64,000 nt of DNA from NCBI GenBank assembly GCA_029168955.1, contig JAPDOI010001346.1, forward strand, positions 62,001-126,000, in the 5' to 3' direction. The position numbers and the translations under genes were made by a program. Source of the stretch: Aplectana chamaeleonis (Eukaryota; Nematoda; Chromadorea; Rhabditida; Cosmocercidae). A model generated the notes under the pieces. It saw only the letters and a program-made list of their open reading frames with translations. It was not told where the DNA came from and ran no database searches. Shown one piece after another: positions 1 to 11,352 of the stretch (positions are counted from its first letter, which is position 1; every line of letters begins with the position of its first letter).

Positions 1-2581
1 AAAACGCCTCGAAAAAGCGACAATTGTAACCTTTGTTACGAGAAATAGCGATTTCAAAACGTTTTCAGGGCTGTTTTTTCTCTAAAATTCCAACATGTGG
101 CATCCTCGCGGTAAGTTCGCGTTTAACATACTCTCGCAGACAGCACGGAAATAGTGCTGAAATGCGAGAGGAACTGGCGGTTAACGAAAAACTCCTCCCG
201 AGGAGTTTTTGGATGTGGTTAGCAAGATACAGTAGGAACAGTTTTGACCATCTATATCGAGGGCAAGTACGAGTTTAAATAATGCAGAGGGTTAAGGAAG
301 TTTGATAGCACTGTTGGCCAATTTGATGCAGGACGTCAGCCTATCTTTAAAACTGAAAGGTGTTTCAAGGGATAGTCTTTTAACGGCTTCCGCCAAGGAA
401 ACGGGCGATGAGGGATCAGAAATAAAGCACGGATCATTGCTGAAACACGTTGGCCGTCTTCTTTGGTGGCACTAATCAATCCCTCCCAGTCAGCTGTTAT
501 TTTTTTGGCGAGCGCCGACACTTCTCCCGCTTTTGTTTATTTTCTTCCGAAACTCATTCGCTTCGCTCAGGTTAGTTTCATTTTCATAATTCATTGCATA
601 GCACAGGCTATGAGGAGTATGTAGTAAATTATTTGCTTGCTCGCGTTTCGAACAGGTTTCCACAACTTTTTTAGTGCAAAAAAGTGAAAATTTCCCAAGC
701 CACTGATTTTCAAGTGATTTGATGCTTTAGTAATGTTTAATCAGCATTAGTCGGGGCGTATCGGGCGAGTTTTGTGGGAAAGAAATGCGAACTTTTTTTA
801 AAACCAACTGTATTTGTTCTCCTTTTTCTGCAAGATTCGAATACTCCTCTTTCATTGCCAGATAAGTGCCATCGTGGCCTCTTATTTTTTTAAGGGTCCG
901 CGACGCATTTGCTTTGGTGCATTGTTAGAGCCACTCGAATTGTTTCAAATTCTTACTTTGAAATATGTGTACAGAATCTTTTCCTTACATGATGCGCATA
1001 TGAGTGTGTAACAGTGCTTCTATATATTTTCAGCAGTAACTGCGGGCGGGGGATTAGTTTCATTTTGAGAAGACGGCAAACACTTCACAAATTCAACTGC
1101 GTCAATGACCGAAACCACACCATTACCCCAATCTCGGACGCCAGACTTCAGTTGCACGCTTCTAAAAAACACATGAATTCTTTTTCAAGAACGAAAATAG
1201 ACTGTCTAGTTTATCATCATTCTTATAAATTTTAACGATCCATTTCAGTTGAATGCAGGACATTCTTTGAATTTATGCATTACTCGACGAGTTTCGGAAT
1301 GTCTTTTACGCACCTAGCGTTACCTTCCCAAGAACACCTTGTAAATAATTCATCCAGAAATTTTCAAATTTTCAATCGCTCAAAATTTCCTTTGGAGAAA
1401 TTTGTTTTTCAAAAAAACTTTTGTTAGAAAAAAAAACGATAACAAAGTAACTACAAATGCAAACTTTTGTCAGAACACACGCATTTTATTGATTGAGGCT
1501 AATGATCAACCTAACATGTCTTTTCGAGAGTGGTCCTGAAAACTCACGGAGCTCATAAAAAATATGTACGAGAATTAGGATTTCCAAGGAAACATTAGAA
1601 ATTGGCGTTCTGATCGTGTTTCGAACAAGCGAAATATTACAAAGTTCCCTAGGAATGCTCTTCCTAATGAATAAAAAAAGTAGCATTACTTGTATAATCT
1701 TTCCGATCCCTCGTCTTTCCACCGTAAACGTCGTTCGTGTCCAAGTGTAGAAAATACTTACGCGGACGAAGGTCACGCATAATGTATGTGTAAGTAGAGG
1801 GCCGCTTTCGTTAAACCGGCAACAAACCGTGGCACCTACGCCGGCCAGGAGGTGGCGGTTCGTTCGCGTTAATTTGGCGGCTCTACTGCATTTATGTCGC
1901 GGTATGTTGGCGGCTTGGAGGTGGCGGTTTATTCGCGTTTAAAACCTTATTTACTACCACCCCAAAGTTTTATGAACGTGGATTTATGATGCTGCCTGAA
2001 AGATGGCAAAAGGTCACTGCTCAAATGGGCAATACATTACAGAATAAAGTTATTTCGCTCCTCAAAAAAACTGCCCTTCATTTTCTGAAAAAATCCGCAA
2101 TTGCTTAGTTGCCAACCCAATATTCACCAACAAATATGTATATCATTTGATTACTAACACAATTTAATAACCATGCCGTGCATCTTTACATCCTCTCCTC
2201 TTTCACGTGATTAACTTCTGAAATAAAATATATTAATATTTCTACCTATTCACACTTAATTTTTACAATTTTTTAGTAATTACTGGATTTCTTTATTACA
2301 CTGCATTCAATGATAATAATATCTAGTACTATTTTAATGAGAACACGAACGAAGACGATTGGGGGGAATGCCAACCAGTGTCAATTTTCCGATTTTGAAC
2401 CCTTCACCTCCGCCCCCCTAAAAACCACTGGAGCTGAACCCCTCCCCGTTAAGACCTCACACCTCGCGCCATACCCAGGTATGCACAGAAGCAATCCTTT
2501 ACCAAATCGGGTGCACCACAATTTGAATTTTTCTACCTTTTCACTCCTTTGGCATTTTCAGTTCTGTCATACTTATATATC
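1..2581. other. Intergenic, AT-rich; no gene seen
   Basis: Apart from the remnant near 320-560, no ORF here has a recognisable domain or a consistent exon series. A short degenerate direct repeat (GGAGGTGGCGGTT followed by TTCGCGTT) occurs at about 1848-1875 and 1915-1943. Nothing else is supported. Confidence 0.6.
320..560 (-). pseudogene. TFIIS N-domain-like exon remnant, frameshifted
   Basis: On the minus strand one frame reads EFRKKINKSGRSVGA and the next frame continues LAKKITADWEGLISATKED. The frame switch falls at about 515-525. Together they resemble the LW/TFIIS N-terminal helical bundle of transcription elongation factors, which has conserved leucines, an A-L-A-K motif and a W before the last helix. 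I saw no exon with clean splice sites around it and no sister exon nearby, so it is more likely a decayed gene fragment than a working gene. The identification rests on motif shape only. Confidence 0.25.
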
Positions 2582-3091
2582 AGGTTGTCCGATAAGTTCT
2601 TGCCGTTTTTTAAAATTTTTTATAACTTTATTTTTAAACATAAAATAACAACAATTTAATCAATAATGTATTCTCCGTTGTTTGTTATGACTTGCTCCTG
2701 TGTGACTTATGACTTGTTATGTTATGTTATGTTATGACTGTTATGACTCGAAATTGCCACTTTTGAACTTCGCAAACCAATATCGAGCAGTTCTTTCAGC
2801 TATGGCACCCTCTCCGTATACGGCACAAATCTCTCTAGCAGCTTCCGTGGCTTTGGCCCCTGGTTAAACGCAGAAAGTAGATGGTGTCGAAAATGCTCGT
2901 TTTTGTCGACTTGACACTCCATTTAAATGCTATAAAAATTAACAAAACTAATCGAAACAAAAAAACCAAATAGACTTTCTTGTAGAGCGAAAAATTTTCT
3001 TTCGAATAACACAAAACATTGTACCAAAAAATTTCATTTCGATCGCTAATTTTTTAATTTAAAAAAACGGCAAGAACTTATCGGACAACCT
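2582..3091 (-). mobile_element. Internally deleted mariner (510 bp)
   Basis: Near-perfect 29-30 bp terminal inverted repeats start with AGGTTGTCCGATAAGTTCTT at the left and end with its complement at the right. Between about 2750 and 2925 the minus strand encodes the first helix-turn-helix of a mariner transposase, with readable blocks MECQVDKNEHFRHHLLSAFN and AREICAVYGEGAIAERTARY and then WFAKFKSGNF. The frame changes between the blocks and no catalytic domain remains, so this is a non-autonomous deletion derivative. Confidence 0.85.
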
Positions 3092-3163
3092 AATATTTAG
3101 TGTCAGTTCTGTTATACTTAAATATTTAATGTACTATACTATACTCCGATATTCAGTATTATA

Positions 3164-4070
3164 CAGGTTGGTTAAAAAGTATTGAAAGCAAAAATGAAAG
3201 AATGTGAATTTTTAAACAAAATTAGTTTTTTTATTCAATACAATCACCCTCAACTTCAATACACTTATTTCAATGATCCTGCCATAAATTTATACCATCT
3301 CTGTAATGATTTTCTGGAAGCTCTGCAAAATGCTGTTCCACGACTGAAATAGCTTCTTCATTCGATGAAAAACGCTTCTCATGAAGGAATTGTTTCAAGT
3401 TTTTGAAGAATTAGTAGTCACTAGGAGCCAAATCTGGTGAATACGGCGGATGTTCATGCAATTCGTACTTTCATTAATTCAATTTAGCCATCGTCAGAGC
3501 ACTTCTGTGAACACGTGCATGTTAACGAATGCGGCACTAACTCCCCAAACAGCTTGTTCATTCGTAATTCTTTATGTAAAATATGGAGTAGTGTCTGAGA
3601 TGCCTATGGTATTATCAACTTCACGCTTAGTCAAACGTGGATCTTCACTAACATTATTATGTACTTGTTCAATGATTTCTGGTGTAGTTGCAGTTTTTAG
3701 TCGTCCACTACGTGGTTCATCTTCAACGCTTCTACGACCACGTTTAAACTCTAAAACCAATCGATGTACAGTTGGAAAGTAAGGAGCAGATTCTTTTAAC
3801 ACGCTTACCAATTTTGTATGAATTGCTGTTGCTGATCAAACTTCCAAAACAAAGAATTTTATCACTGCACGATACTCAGTCTTTTTCCATTGTTAGAAAA
3901 AAAAACACCGACACGTCGAATTCAAATGGCTTGTTAACAATGAACGAATTGAAAAGCGAAGTAAAAATTTTTGTATGTTCATATGAAAGATTAGATGTCA
4001 AAATGGCGTTAGAACTTTAATTCCTCTACTGCTTAATAAGTGTCGCTTTCAGTACTTTTCTACCAACCTG
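3164..4070 (-). mobile_element. Defective mariner transposon
   Basis: The terminal inverted repeats (CAGGTTGGT, then AAAAGTA.TGAAAG) sit at 3164 and 4070, and each end is flanked by TA. The minus strand at 3572-3811 encodes the second transposase HTH (LEFKRGRRSVEDEPRSGRLK). The C-terminal end follows at about 3245-3440, with HPPYSPDLAPSDY and then a stop where the phenylalanine stretch begins. The middle of the catalytic domain, including the first aspartate, is missing. The element is also bracketed by a perfect 23-bp direct repeat (3141-3163 and 4072-4094), far longer than the usual TA duplication. Confidence 0.88.
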
Positions 4071-4130
4071 TATACTCCGATATTCAGTATTATATTACAT
4101 TGCAATCTTACAATAATGAAATAATATTAA

Positions 4131-4132
4131 TG

Positions 4133-4208
<76 letters not shown>
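4131..4208 (+). repeat. (TAA)n microsatellite
   Basis: About 26 uninterrupted AAT/TAA units. They create poly-isoleucine and poly-leucine reading frames on both strands that are not genes. Confidence 0.97.
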
Positions 4209-4209
<1 letters not shown>

Positions 4210-4944
4210 TGAGCATAATGTATCAGATCGATAGAAGCTGTCGTATCTACGTTCATCAACTCCTCCTTCATCACGCGTGCCAAACGATTCGCAGTTACAA
4301 TCAGGGATCAGTGTCACATGTCATTCCGGCGTAACCGACGTCTTCGCTTCTACGGAAGAGGTGAGTCATCCAAGAAATGTGCTATGTTTCGCAAGCCTTG
4401 GGCCCCAGCTATACTCCGACAGAACGGTTACGTGCTCAGTGCCGCAGCTTGCCTGGTAATTTAAGCGTACACGCAATCCTGCGCTTAGTCCGCAAAAAGC
4501 AGACAACGAATTCACGAGCATTCGAAATGCATTTTGCTGATGATTTGCACTGTCTCCATATATTTTGCAGCTTTCCGAATTGTTTTCCATGTGGAACTCT
4601 TCTTTTAGATTTTTTTCTCATGATTTTTTTCATGAATTAACTGAGAAAACTCCGCGTTGAGACGAACTGGAACGCCACGATTCTCAGTCGGTCCTGCGGC
4701 GCGATACGGAGCTATGTCTGCAGTTACACAGCCCGCGCACTGGAATGAACGCGCGCACTTTAATGAATTCTAAAAAATCAATTTTGTTACAGAAAAAAAC
4801 AGAGAAAGGGGAAGGGTATATATTTTATAAGAAATTGGAGGAGCCAGTCATAAGATAATTCTAATTCGAAATCCAATGCATATTGAAGAACGCAAAGCGA
4901 TGAGAAACATTTATCTGTGAAAGTTTCGTAAAAATTAATATAGT
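4209..4944. other. No gene seen
   Basis: Several overlapping 60-90 codon frames exist on both strands, none with a domain, splice structure or transposon signature that I can recognise. Confidence 0.5.
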
Positions 4945-4952
4945 ACCAGGTT

Positions 4953-5367
4953 GAAATGTTTATTATCCAAAAGAGGCTCGAAATCTGCAAAAGTTCGCAA
5001 AAGTTCGTCGAAAAAAAGTGCCTTCCAAAAACTCGCAAAACTTCCTTCTTGAACTTCTGCTCTCTGGCTAGCTTTCGGTGCATAGCACCTTCTTCAGACC
5101 TGAAACACATAGATTGTTGCAGCACAGGAATCGTTGCTACGGCAGACTGGCCTGGTTTGTCGCTGTTGTGACTGAGAGCCGCAACCACTAATAAACGGCA
5201 TCATACCGCTTTGGCGCTCTATGCCGAAGAAGGTGCTATGCACCGGCTAGCCAGAGAGCAGAAGTTCAAGAAGGAAGTTTTGCGAGTTTTTTGGAAGGCA
5301 CTTTTTTTTCGACGAACTTTCGCGAACTTTTGCAGATTTCGAGCCTCTTTTGGATAATAAACATTTC
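4953..5367. mobile_element. Fold-back element with about 145-bp arms
   Basis: The left arm (about 4953-5098) and right arm (about 5222-5367) are near-perfect inverted copies. Each carries AAATGTTTATTATCCAAAAG at its outer end and GTGCATAGCACCTTCTTC at its inner end. The loop between them has no coding features. The outer left end is preceded by ACCAGGTTG, the same nine bases that begin the mariner at 5411. Several ORFs over the arms are artefacts of the inverted repeat. Confidence 0.85.
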
Positions 5368-5410
5368 AAGGAGCAATGAGGCTCCGCGATAGCAGTATTC
5401 TGCCATAGTA

Positions 5411-6228
5411 CCAGGTTGTTCAATAAGTTTCGTCGTTCGATAAGAAAAACACAATTTTGTGGTTCAAAATACACTTTATTATTTAGTATAATCTCCCTGA
5501 GCATTAATACACTTGCTGCAACGATCCTCCAATCTGTGGATCCCATCCCTGAAGTGAGAATCCGGAAGTTTTGCAAAATACGTCTCAACAGCCGTTATGA
5601 CCTCTTCGGTTGATGAAAAACGCTGGCCACGCAACGCTCCAAATGTTGCTGAGAAAGTCGCATTCAAACGTGTTTTTGTTCCATTGTTAGCGAATGCGGC
5701 ACCCATTGCGCACGCAGCTTTCTAAAACCCAAAGTCTCACTTAAATCATGGCTCACACTACCTATTGTGATGTGTATAGCCTGTACTGAATCTCTCTCAG
5801 TGAATCGACGATCTTCGAAAACCATATCCTGTATTTTGGCTATGATTTCTGGTGTTGATGCGCTTTTTGGACGTCCTTCACGTGGATCGTCTTCAAGGCT
5901 TCTACGACCACGTTTAAATTCAGCAACCCATCTTTCTACTGTTCTAATTGCAGGTGAACAACCAAAATACACTTTTAACATCCGTTCGTGATTTTTTTTG
6001 GTGCCACACCTTCCAAAAATAAGAATTTTATCACTGCACGATATTCACTTTTTTCCATTGCTGTGATACGGCGACATTAAATGGCTTGTAAACATAGAAT
6101 GAATCGACAAATTGAAATGAAACTTCACATACGTTTATATGAAGAGTGTACCAACAAAACGAAAAAATTTGTTGGGCAAGTAGCAACGCCCTCTCTTATC
6201 GAACGACAAATCTTATTGAACAACCTGG
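5411..6228 (-). mobile_element. Internally deleted mariner (about 818 bp)
   Basis: The TIRs begin CCAGGTTGTTCAATAAG at 5411 with the complement ending at 6228, and both are flanked by TA. The minus strand encodes the transposase N-terminal HTH region (5664-5981, with VERWVAEFKRGRRSLEDD). In another frame it encodes the C-terminal tail (5479-5660, with GQRFSSTEEVITAVETYF and LEDRCSKCI). Most of the DD34D catalytic core between them is deleted, so the element cannot be autonomous. A full-length mariner is about 1.3 kb. Confidence 0.9.
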
Positions 6229-6256
6229 TAGTTCAAATTTAGTACCAACATGGAAT

Positions 6257-6407
6257 GTAACGTCGGCATGGATCCGGAAGAGACTTTGCGTTCACTGTTG
6301 CAGGCTGGCGCAAACTCGGTGCCCTATGCTATAACATAGGTGCGCCGAGCTTGCGCCAACCTCCAATAGGGAACGCAAAGTCTCTTCAGGATCCGCGCCG
6401 ATGTTAA
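6257..6407. mobile_element. Palindromic MITE, family P, copy 1
   Basis: A near-complete palindrome of about 150 bp. The arms contain GTAACGTCGGCATGGATC and AGACTTTGCGTTCACTG. The centre is GGCGCAAACTCGGTGC, a short loop, then the complement. Four more copies lie at 17623, 20829, 60272 and 62269. There is no coding capacity; the element would form a long hairpin in RNA or single-stranded DNA. Confidence 0.87.
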
Positions 6408-6848
6408 GGATACTGGTTGGTAGAGGGGAATCTGACGAACGTTTTGGTGATGTTAGGTTGGATTTTCAATGCGAACTGGGAGTCGCAAATCTCAAAACTT
6501 TACGGCCCTCAATTTATACAAAAATGGAGCCTATTTGTGCTTAAATGTTTGTTAGATTCTCCTTTTTCTACCAATGTCCTTACATTCCATGTTTGACTCT
6601 ATTTTTGAACAAAACTTCTATAACAAAGAACAAGCTTCGTAAAAAAACAGCCCGTCATAATGCCCAATTTTTCGGGGAGGGGGTCGCTACAAGTTCCGTT
6701 ATTTTTAGGCGCGGATCGACCACCGAGGGGTCGTAGGTACTTTTTTTTGCCAACGGGCTGCTGGACCCTAGCTAGACAATTATACTGATGCGGATGTTAG
6801 TTGGACCCTGTCAGAAGTGGTGCTATTTGCATCTGTTACACGCCGACA
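6408..6848. other. No gene seen
   Basis: AT-rich DNA with one poly-purine stretch at about 6674-6685. No domain, splice pattern or repeat boundary is recognised. Confidence 0.5.
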
Positions 6849-6849
6849 C

Positions 6850-7460
6850 CCGCCCGGTCCATACGTATGAATAAAATGGTGGGGTGAGGTTGAGAAAATC
6901 ACCCGGTGTGGCCGACTTAAGCCCACCGGAAGTGATGACGATGATTACGAGGCCAACAGGATTGCACCTGTTCAGAGAAATATATTCACGGAGAGTCAAG
7001 TGCAGAGACGGAGGTAGCAGGGTGGATAGCTTCCAGGTGATACGCAATGTTTCATTATCGGCCCGCCTACCCGGCAATTTCCTAACTTCCATCATCCACG
7101 TTTTGCATGGATATCCAGCACGTCGGCCTGATTTTCTCAACCTCACCCCACCATTTTATTCATAAGTATCGACCGGGCGGGTGACGGCAGGCCACACCGT
7201 GTCTTTTTTGCAACCCATTTCAAGTGCTTTCTGTATGTATCGATCGGGCTGGATACGTCGGCTAAACCAACTCTGACAGGAGCCTCAACCACGTCGGCCA
7301 CACCGGGTAATTTTCTCAACCTCACCCCACCATTTTATTCATACGTATCGACAGGGCGAGTGACGGCAGGCCATATAGGGTGTTTTTTGCACCTCATTTC
7401 CAATGCTTTCTGTGTGTATCGACCAGGCTGGATACGTCAGCTCAACCTACTCCGACAAGG
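6850..7460. repeat. Tandem and inverted repeat block of about 180-bp units
   Basis: Two direct units (about 7127-7302 and 7309-7460) share TTTTCTCAACCTCACCCCAC, CATTTTATTCATA.GTATCGAC, GTGACGGCAGGCC and GGCTGGATACGTC. An inverted partial copy lies at about 6850-6915. The CR1-like RT fragment that follows suggests these may be 5' or internal repeats of an old retroelement, but that link is an inference. Confidence 0.75.
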
Positions 7461-7462
7461 CC

Positions 7463-7975
7463 CTAACTCGACTTTAATAAAGCGTTTGACATAGTTTCCC
7501 ACCGTAGATTAGTAAACAAGCTAGAAGTGGTGGGTATTCACCCGCGTCTAATGACTTGAGTTCTCGCTTTTCTCACGGGTAGAACTTTAAGAGTTCGGCC
7601 AACGTTCTCCTCCCCAACTGCAGTCTTTAGTCGTGTTCCGCAAAGCTGGAGTACTTTCACCGGTCCCCTTTGATGTTTATACGGAGGTCCCAATGAGTAT
7701 TTTCTTGTGTATGGTTGGCTGTTCGGAATTAGCTGATGACTTTAAAATTGTACTATCCCAATTTGACCATGAAAGATTCAGCATGTCTGCAAAAAGCTCT
7801 TAATGATGTTGCCAAATGGTCGCATGAGTGGAAATTGCCGCTGTCCAGTTAAGCTTGGTAAGAGGCGAATTAGCAACATCGATATACTATTGACGGTATG
7901 CAGTTAAGCGAGGTCAGCGGGATTGAGGACCTTGGTTTCCCTATCGTGGACGATCTTAGTCTCGATTACACTATG
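7463..7975 (+). mobile_element. Decayed CR1-like LINE reverse-transcriptase fragment
   Basis: Translation in shifting plus-strand frames gives LDFNKAFDIVSHRRLVNKLE, then LAFLTGRTLRVRPTFS, and near the end ALNDVAKWSHEWKLPL and IEDLGFPIVDDLSLDY. These are the RT fingers/palm and thumb-proximal motifs of CR1-like non-LTR retrotransposons. Several stops and frameshifts show it is dead. It ends against the large inverted repeat at 7968. Confidence 0.8.
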
Positions 7976-8990
7976 TAACACGATTTTTGTTCGTGGCTTC
8001 TAAGTATTATATTTCAAATGTTTATGTCTAATGTATGTGAAAATGATTTCATTAAGCAAAAACTTAGCTTACACGGCGACAGCACGAAGGAAACCCGTTT
8101 ATTTGTGATAATAGAAAGCTTTTCATTCATTTCCGACATTATGATAAGGTAAAAGCAAAAAATGCACACGGAATAGACTAACACAGTCGGGAAGCACTCA
8201 ACAAGGTTCAGAAACGGGTAGATTTTCTAGATTTACGATTGTAATGTGAATCATTCTCTCGAAGTTGCACCCAAATGTAGTCCATCATCATGTTTTCGTT
8301 ATAATGTCCTTGGTAACGACTCTGACCGAGGCTAAGATCAGGGCTGGTATATTCGTCGGACCACAGATCAAGAGGATCATAAAATGTTAGGTTTTCGCAA
8401 AGCTGTTGAACAGGACGGAGAGAACGGCTTGAAGCACTTTTGTGGCAGTCGTTCTTGGATTCCTAGGTGATCACAAAGCTGAAAGCTGTGTGGAGTTGGT
8501 GTTTTCTCATAGAGATTTACGTCAAAATGGGATGCAGAATGTCTATGAAAGTCCATATCATTGATTCGCATGTTGAAAAATTCAACGAGCAGGGCGAGCC
8601 CTTTCATCAAGATATATTGGACTTTGAACGTCGTTACCAAGGACAGTATATCGAAGCCATGAGGAGGGACTACATTTGGGTGCAACTTCGAGAGTGATTC
8701 ACAGTACAATCGCAAATCTAGAAAATCTACACATTTCTGAACCTTGTTGAGTGCTTTCCGACTGTGTTTGTCTATTCCTTCAGCAATTTTTGTTTTTACC
8801 TTATCATATGTAGTGCCAAAAATCAATAAAAATCTTCCTATTTTCGCAAAAAAAACTAGTTTTCTTCGTGCTGTTGTCGTGTAAGCAAAGTTCGTGTTTA
8901 ATGAAGTCATTTTTCACATACATTAGACATGAACAATTGAAATATAACACTTAGAAGCCATGAGCAAAAATTGTCTTACATAAACACGCG
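7968..8990. mobile_element. Long inverted repeat (fold-back), arms about 340 bp
   Basis: The left arm (about 7975-8310) and the inverted right arm (about 8620-8985) share TGTCTAATGTATGTGAAAA, GCACTCAACAAGGTTCAGAAA, TAGATTTTCTAGATTT.CGATTGTA and TTGCACCCAAATGTAGTCC. The arms are about 85-90 percent identical by eye, with a spacer of about 300 bp. The minus frame at 8377-8910 spans arm and spacer and has no recognisable domain. Confidence 0.85.
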
Positions 8991-9463
8991 ATTTTCCAAA
9001 TTTCATTGTCCTAACAGTGTCAACCCAGGAACAGAGAAAAAGTGAAAATTTGTTACATAGTGTTATCACTGCCTCCAGGTTGCGTTAGTGGCGAGCAGAA
9101 TGACGCACAGCGTTTTTAAAGTGCTTTCAACACCAATCCAAGTGTATGTACACATTGAGGTGTATAAAAACTCGAAGCGGAGTCAAAATGACAGCCGATT
9201 TAGGATTTTCGCAGGAGATGGCCAATAAAGGTCCCGAGCTGAGAGGGGGTGCATATTCTGAGTCGCCCTTCCAGGACAAGTGCCCAGCCCTAGGCCTCAG
9301 CACAGTGGAAAGGCCCATTCTGGCAGTTGTCTTGCACATTTCGCAGCGTTAACCCCGGAGTATAACTGGTGCCTGAGAGATATCTTTTTCTTATTATTGG
9401 CTAATTGTTTGTCGCCTTTAGGAGTTAATATGTGAGTCGTGCTATGATTGTTATGATGATTCT
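8991..9463. other. No gene seen
   Basis: Complementary frames of about 70 codons lie at 9127-9352, without domain or splice support. Confidence 0.5.
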
Positions 9464-9527
9464 AAATTGTTGAAGTTGTGACAATTATTTGACAGCAATT
9501 CTTTATTTGCAATCGTGCAAAAATGTA
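9464..9527 (+). repeat. Direct repeat left of mariner
   Basis: It contains TTATTTGACAGCAATTCTTT and ends ATGTAT at the mariner boundary. It is about 85 percent identical by eye to the right partner at about 10889-10955. Confidence 0.75.
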
Positions 9528-10885
9528 TGAGGGAGACCGGAGAGTAATGTCGTTTTCACATACATTTTTAACGAGCCTTTATTTTCAATCAGTGTATTCC
9601 CCATCATTGTCAACCACCTTGTGCCATCTAGTGACTGAATTTGCAATCTCTGATCGATAAAAATCAATACGATTTTCGGCAAAATGTATAGAGATGGCAT
9701 TTTGAATATCATGCAAACTTGCAAATGTTTCGCCAATTAAAAGTGTTGCAGCTCTCGCTCGGAATAAGTGGGAATCCGATGGTGCAACATCGGGCGAATA
9801 TGGTGGATGAGGCAACACCTCCCACACCAATTCATTAATTTTTTCTAGGGTTCGCCTTGCACAGTGCGGTTTTGCATTGTCGTGTTGGAGAATTACGCTC
9901 TTTCGGTTGACAATAACTGGCCACTTTTTAACTAAAGGCAGGGTTCACGATGAAAATCTCTTTTCTGTTTTTTCGCCTATCTTGAAAACGGTCCCATTCT
10001 GATTCCAATGATGTCTCTGGAATCGTACAAGACCTTCTAGGAACGGAGGTATGGTCTCTCACAAATTGAGATAGGGAAGCATGGTGGATGAATGTCCAAG
10101 GCTTGTCACTTCCGTCTTTTGCAGCCGATGTTTGCGAGCTCACCTGAGTAAATAGAGAAGTTGAGAGGCTCATCTCACGATCTCGAGTGTTTCATTGTTC
10201 ACGTCGAGGGGCGGAAAGGGGCCGGAGTTGCCTAAAGCGGCGAGGTTTTCCCACTTTTCTAAGTCGTTCTGTGGCTCCTGGGTAGCTTTTCGTCCCTTTT
10301 CTTCGACGCTGTTCTACTTCTGACAGCCACGAGAAGCGATTGTCATGGAAAATTCGAGGATGAAGTTTATCGTGAACAGTGCCTTTAAAGATTGATTAGC
10401 TCGGTGCAATTGTTCGCTGTAGAGGTCTGCATTAACAGTTTGTCGAGGCTTCAGCAATTCAAAGTGAACAATGCCGTGAATACTCCACCAAAAACACAAA
10501 AACTTTCTTTGGAGTTTTAACCTGGCTTAGCAGTATTCCAAAAGATTTCATTTGGGGAGAACCACTGCCTTTTGGCTTATCATACATGACCCATTTCTCA
10601 TCTCCTGCTATTAAGCAATCAAAAAACGCTTCTGCGTTATGTCGTTGAAGCATTAAATTGAATGTTGTTGATCGGTTAGCCTTGTTCAGTTCGAAAAGAT
10701 TATGCGTATCTCCAAATACATGCTGTGTTACTTACCCAATCTGCTTCAATTGTCCTTGAATGGTCGACCAAGGTTTGTTAGTTGAGCCTATTTGACAATT
10801 GCTTGATCGTCTGACACCGATTTGAATCAAGCTGCAGATCAAGTATTGACATGCGCAGAAACGACATTACTTTCCAGTCTCCCTA
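9528..10885 (-). mobile_element. Old mariner with a nested MITE
   Basis: The TIRs contain AGGGAGACCGGAGAGTAATG at the left and its imperfect complement ending at about 10885. Minus-strand transposase motifs are readable in pieces: GDEKWVMYDKP (first catalytic Asp, about 10595), VILQHDNAKPH (second Asp, about 9880) and HPPYSPDVAPSDSHLF (third Asp, about 9790), then the C-terminus to 9585. The first HTH is deleted and a TTAA-type MITE splits the catalytic domain at 9932-10384. It is flanked outside by imperfect direct repeats of about 65 bp. Confidence 0.87.
9932..10384. mobile_element. TTAA-flanked MITE, family T1, copy 1
   Basis: TTAA lies at 9928-9931 and 10385-10388. The ends carry AGGCAGGGTTCACGATGA and the complement of AGGCACTGTTCACGATAA. 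Removing the element restores continuity of the mariner transposase frame (LHRANQSL joins KKWPVIVNRK), which fixes the insertion point. TTAA targets are typical of piggyBac-type transposition. No ORF is recognised inside. Confidence 0.85.
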
Positions 10886-10888
10886 ATA

Positions 10889-10955
10889 CATTGTTAAAGT
10901 TGTGTAGATTATTTGACAGCAATTCTTTTTTCTGCAGTCGTGTGAAATGTATTCG
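10889..10955 (+). repeat. Direct repeat right of mariner
   Basis: It begins at the mariner end and repeats GTTAAAGTTGTG and ATTATTTGACAGCAATTCTT in the same order as 9464-9527. Confidence 0.75.
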
Positions 10956-11352
10956 CAATTGTTCATTGTTGTGCCCGTTGATACTATCCCTTTGATTGTT
11001 GTCAGTCTGTGGGTTTTTTTTGGTCATTTTTTTATCTGTTCGACATTGTAGAACTCTATTGAATAAAGCATTAGCCAAGTATCTTGTTCAACAGGCTAGA
11101 TAATTGTTTTTGCAAACATTCCAAGCAAACCGCTTCAACACTAGATGCCAGCCTTCATTCCATCCTATTCTGCTATCAACTGAAGTCCTGCTATGGGCTT
11201 TACTACTACTACTACAAACCTACTGACTATATTCTATTCCTACATCATTTCGACTATCTGCTATATTCAGCTAACATTCAAAACTAGCTATTTATATTCT
11301 CAAGCTTTACTAGTCCTAATTTATTCCTAATTTTCTGCAAAACAATTGGGAC

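Noticed and set aside
4040..4317. Poly-Ile and poly-Leu ORFs
   Set aside because: They are translations of the (TAA)n microsatellite in different frames.
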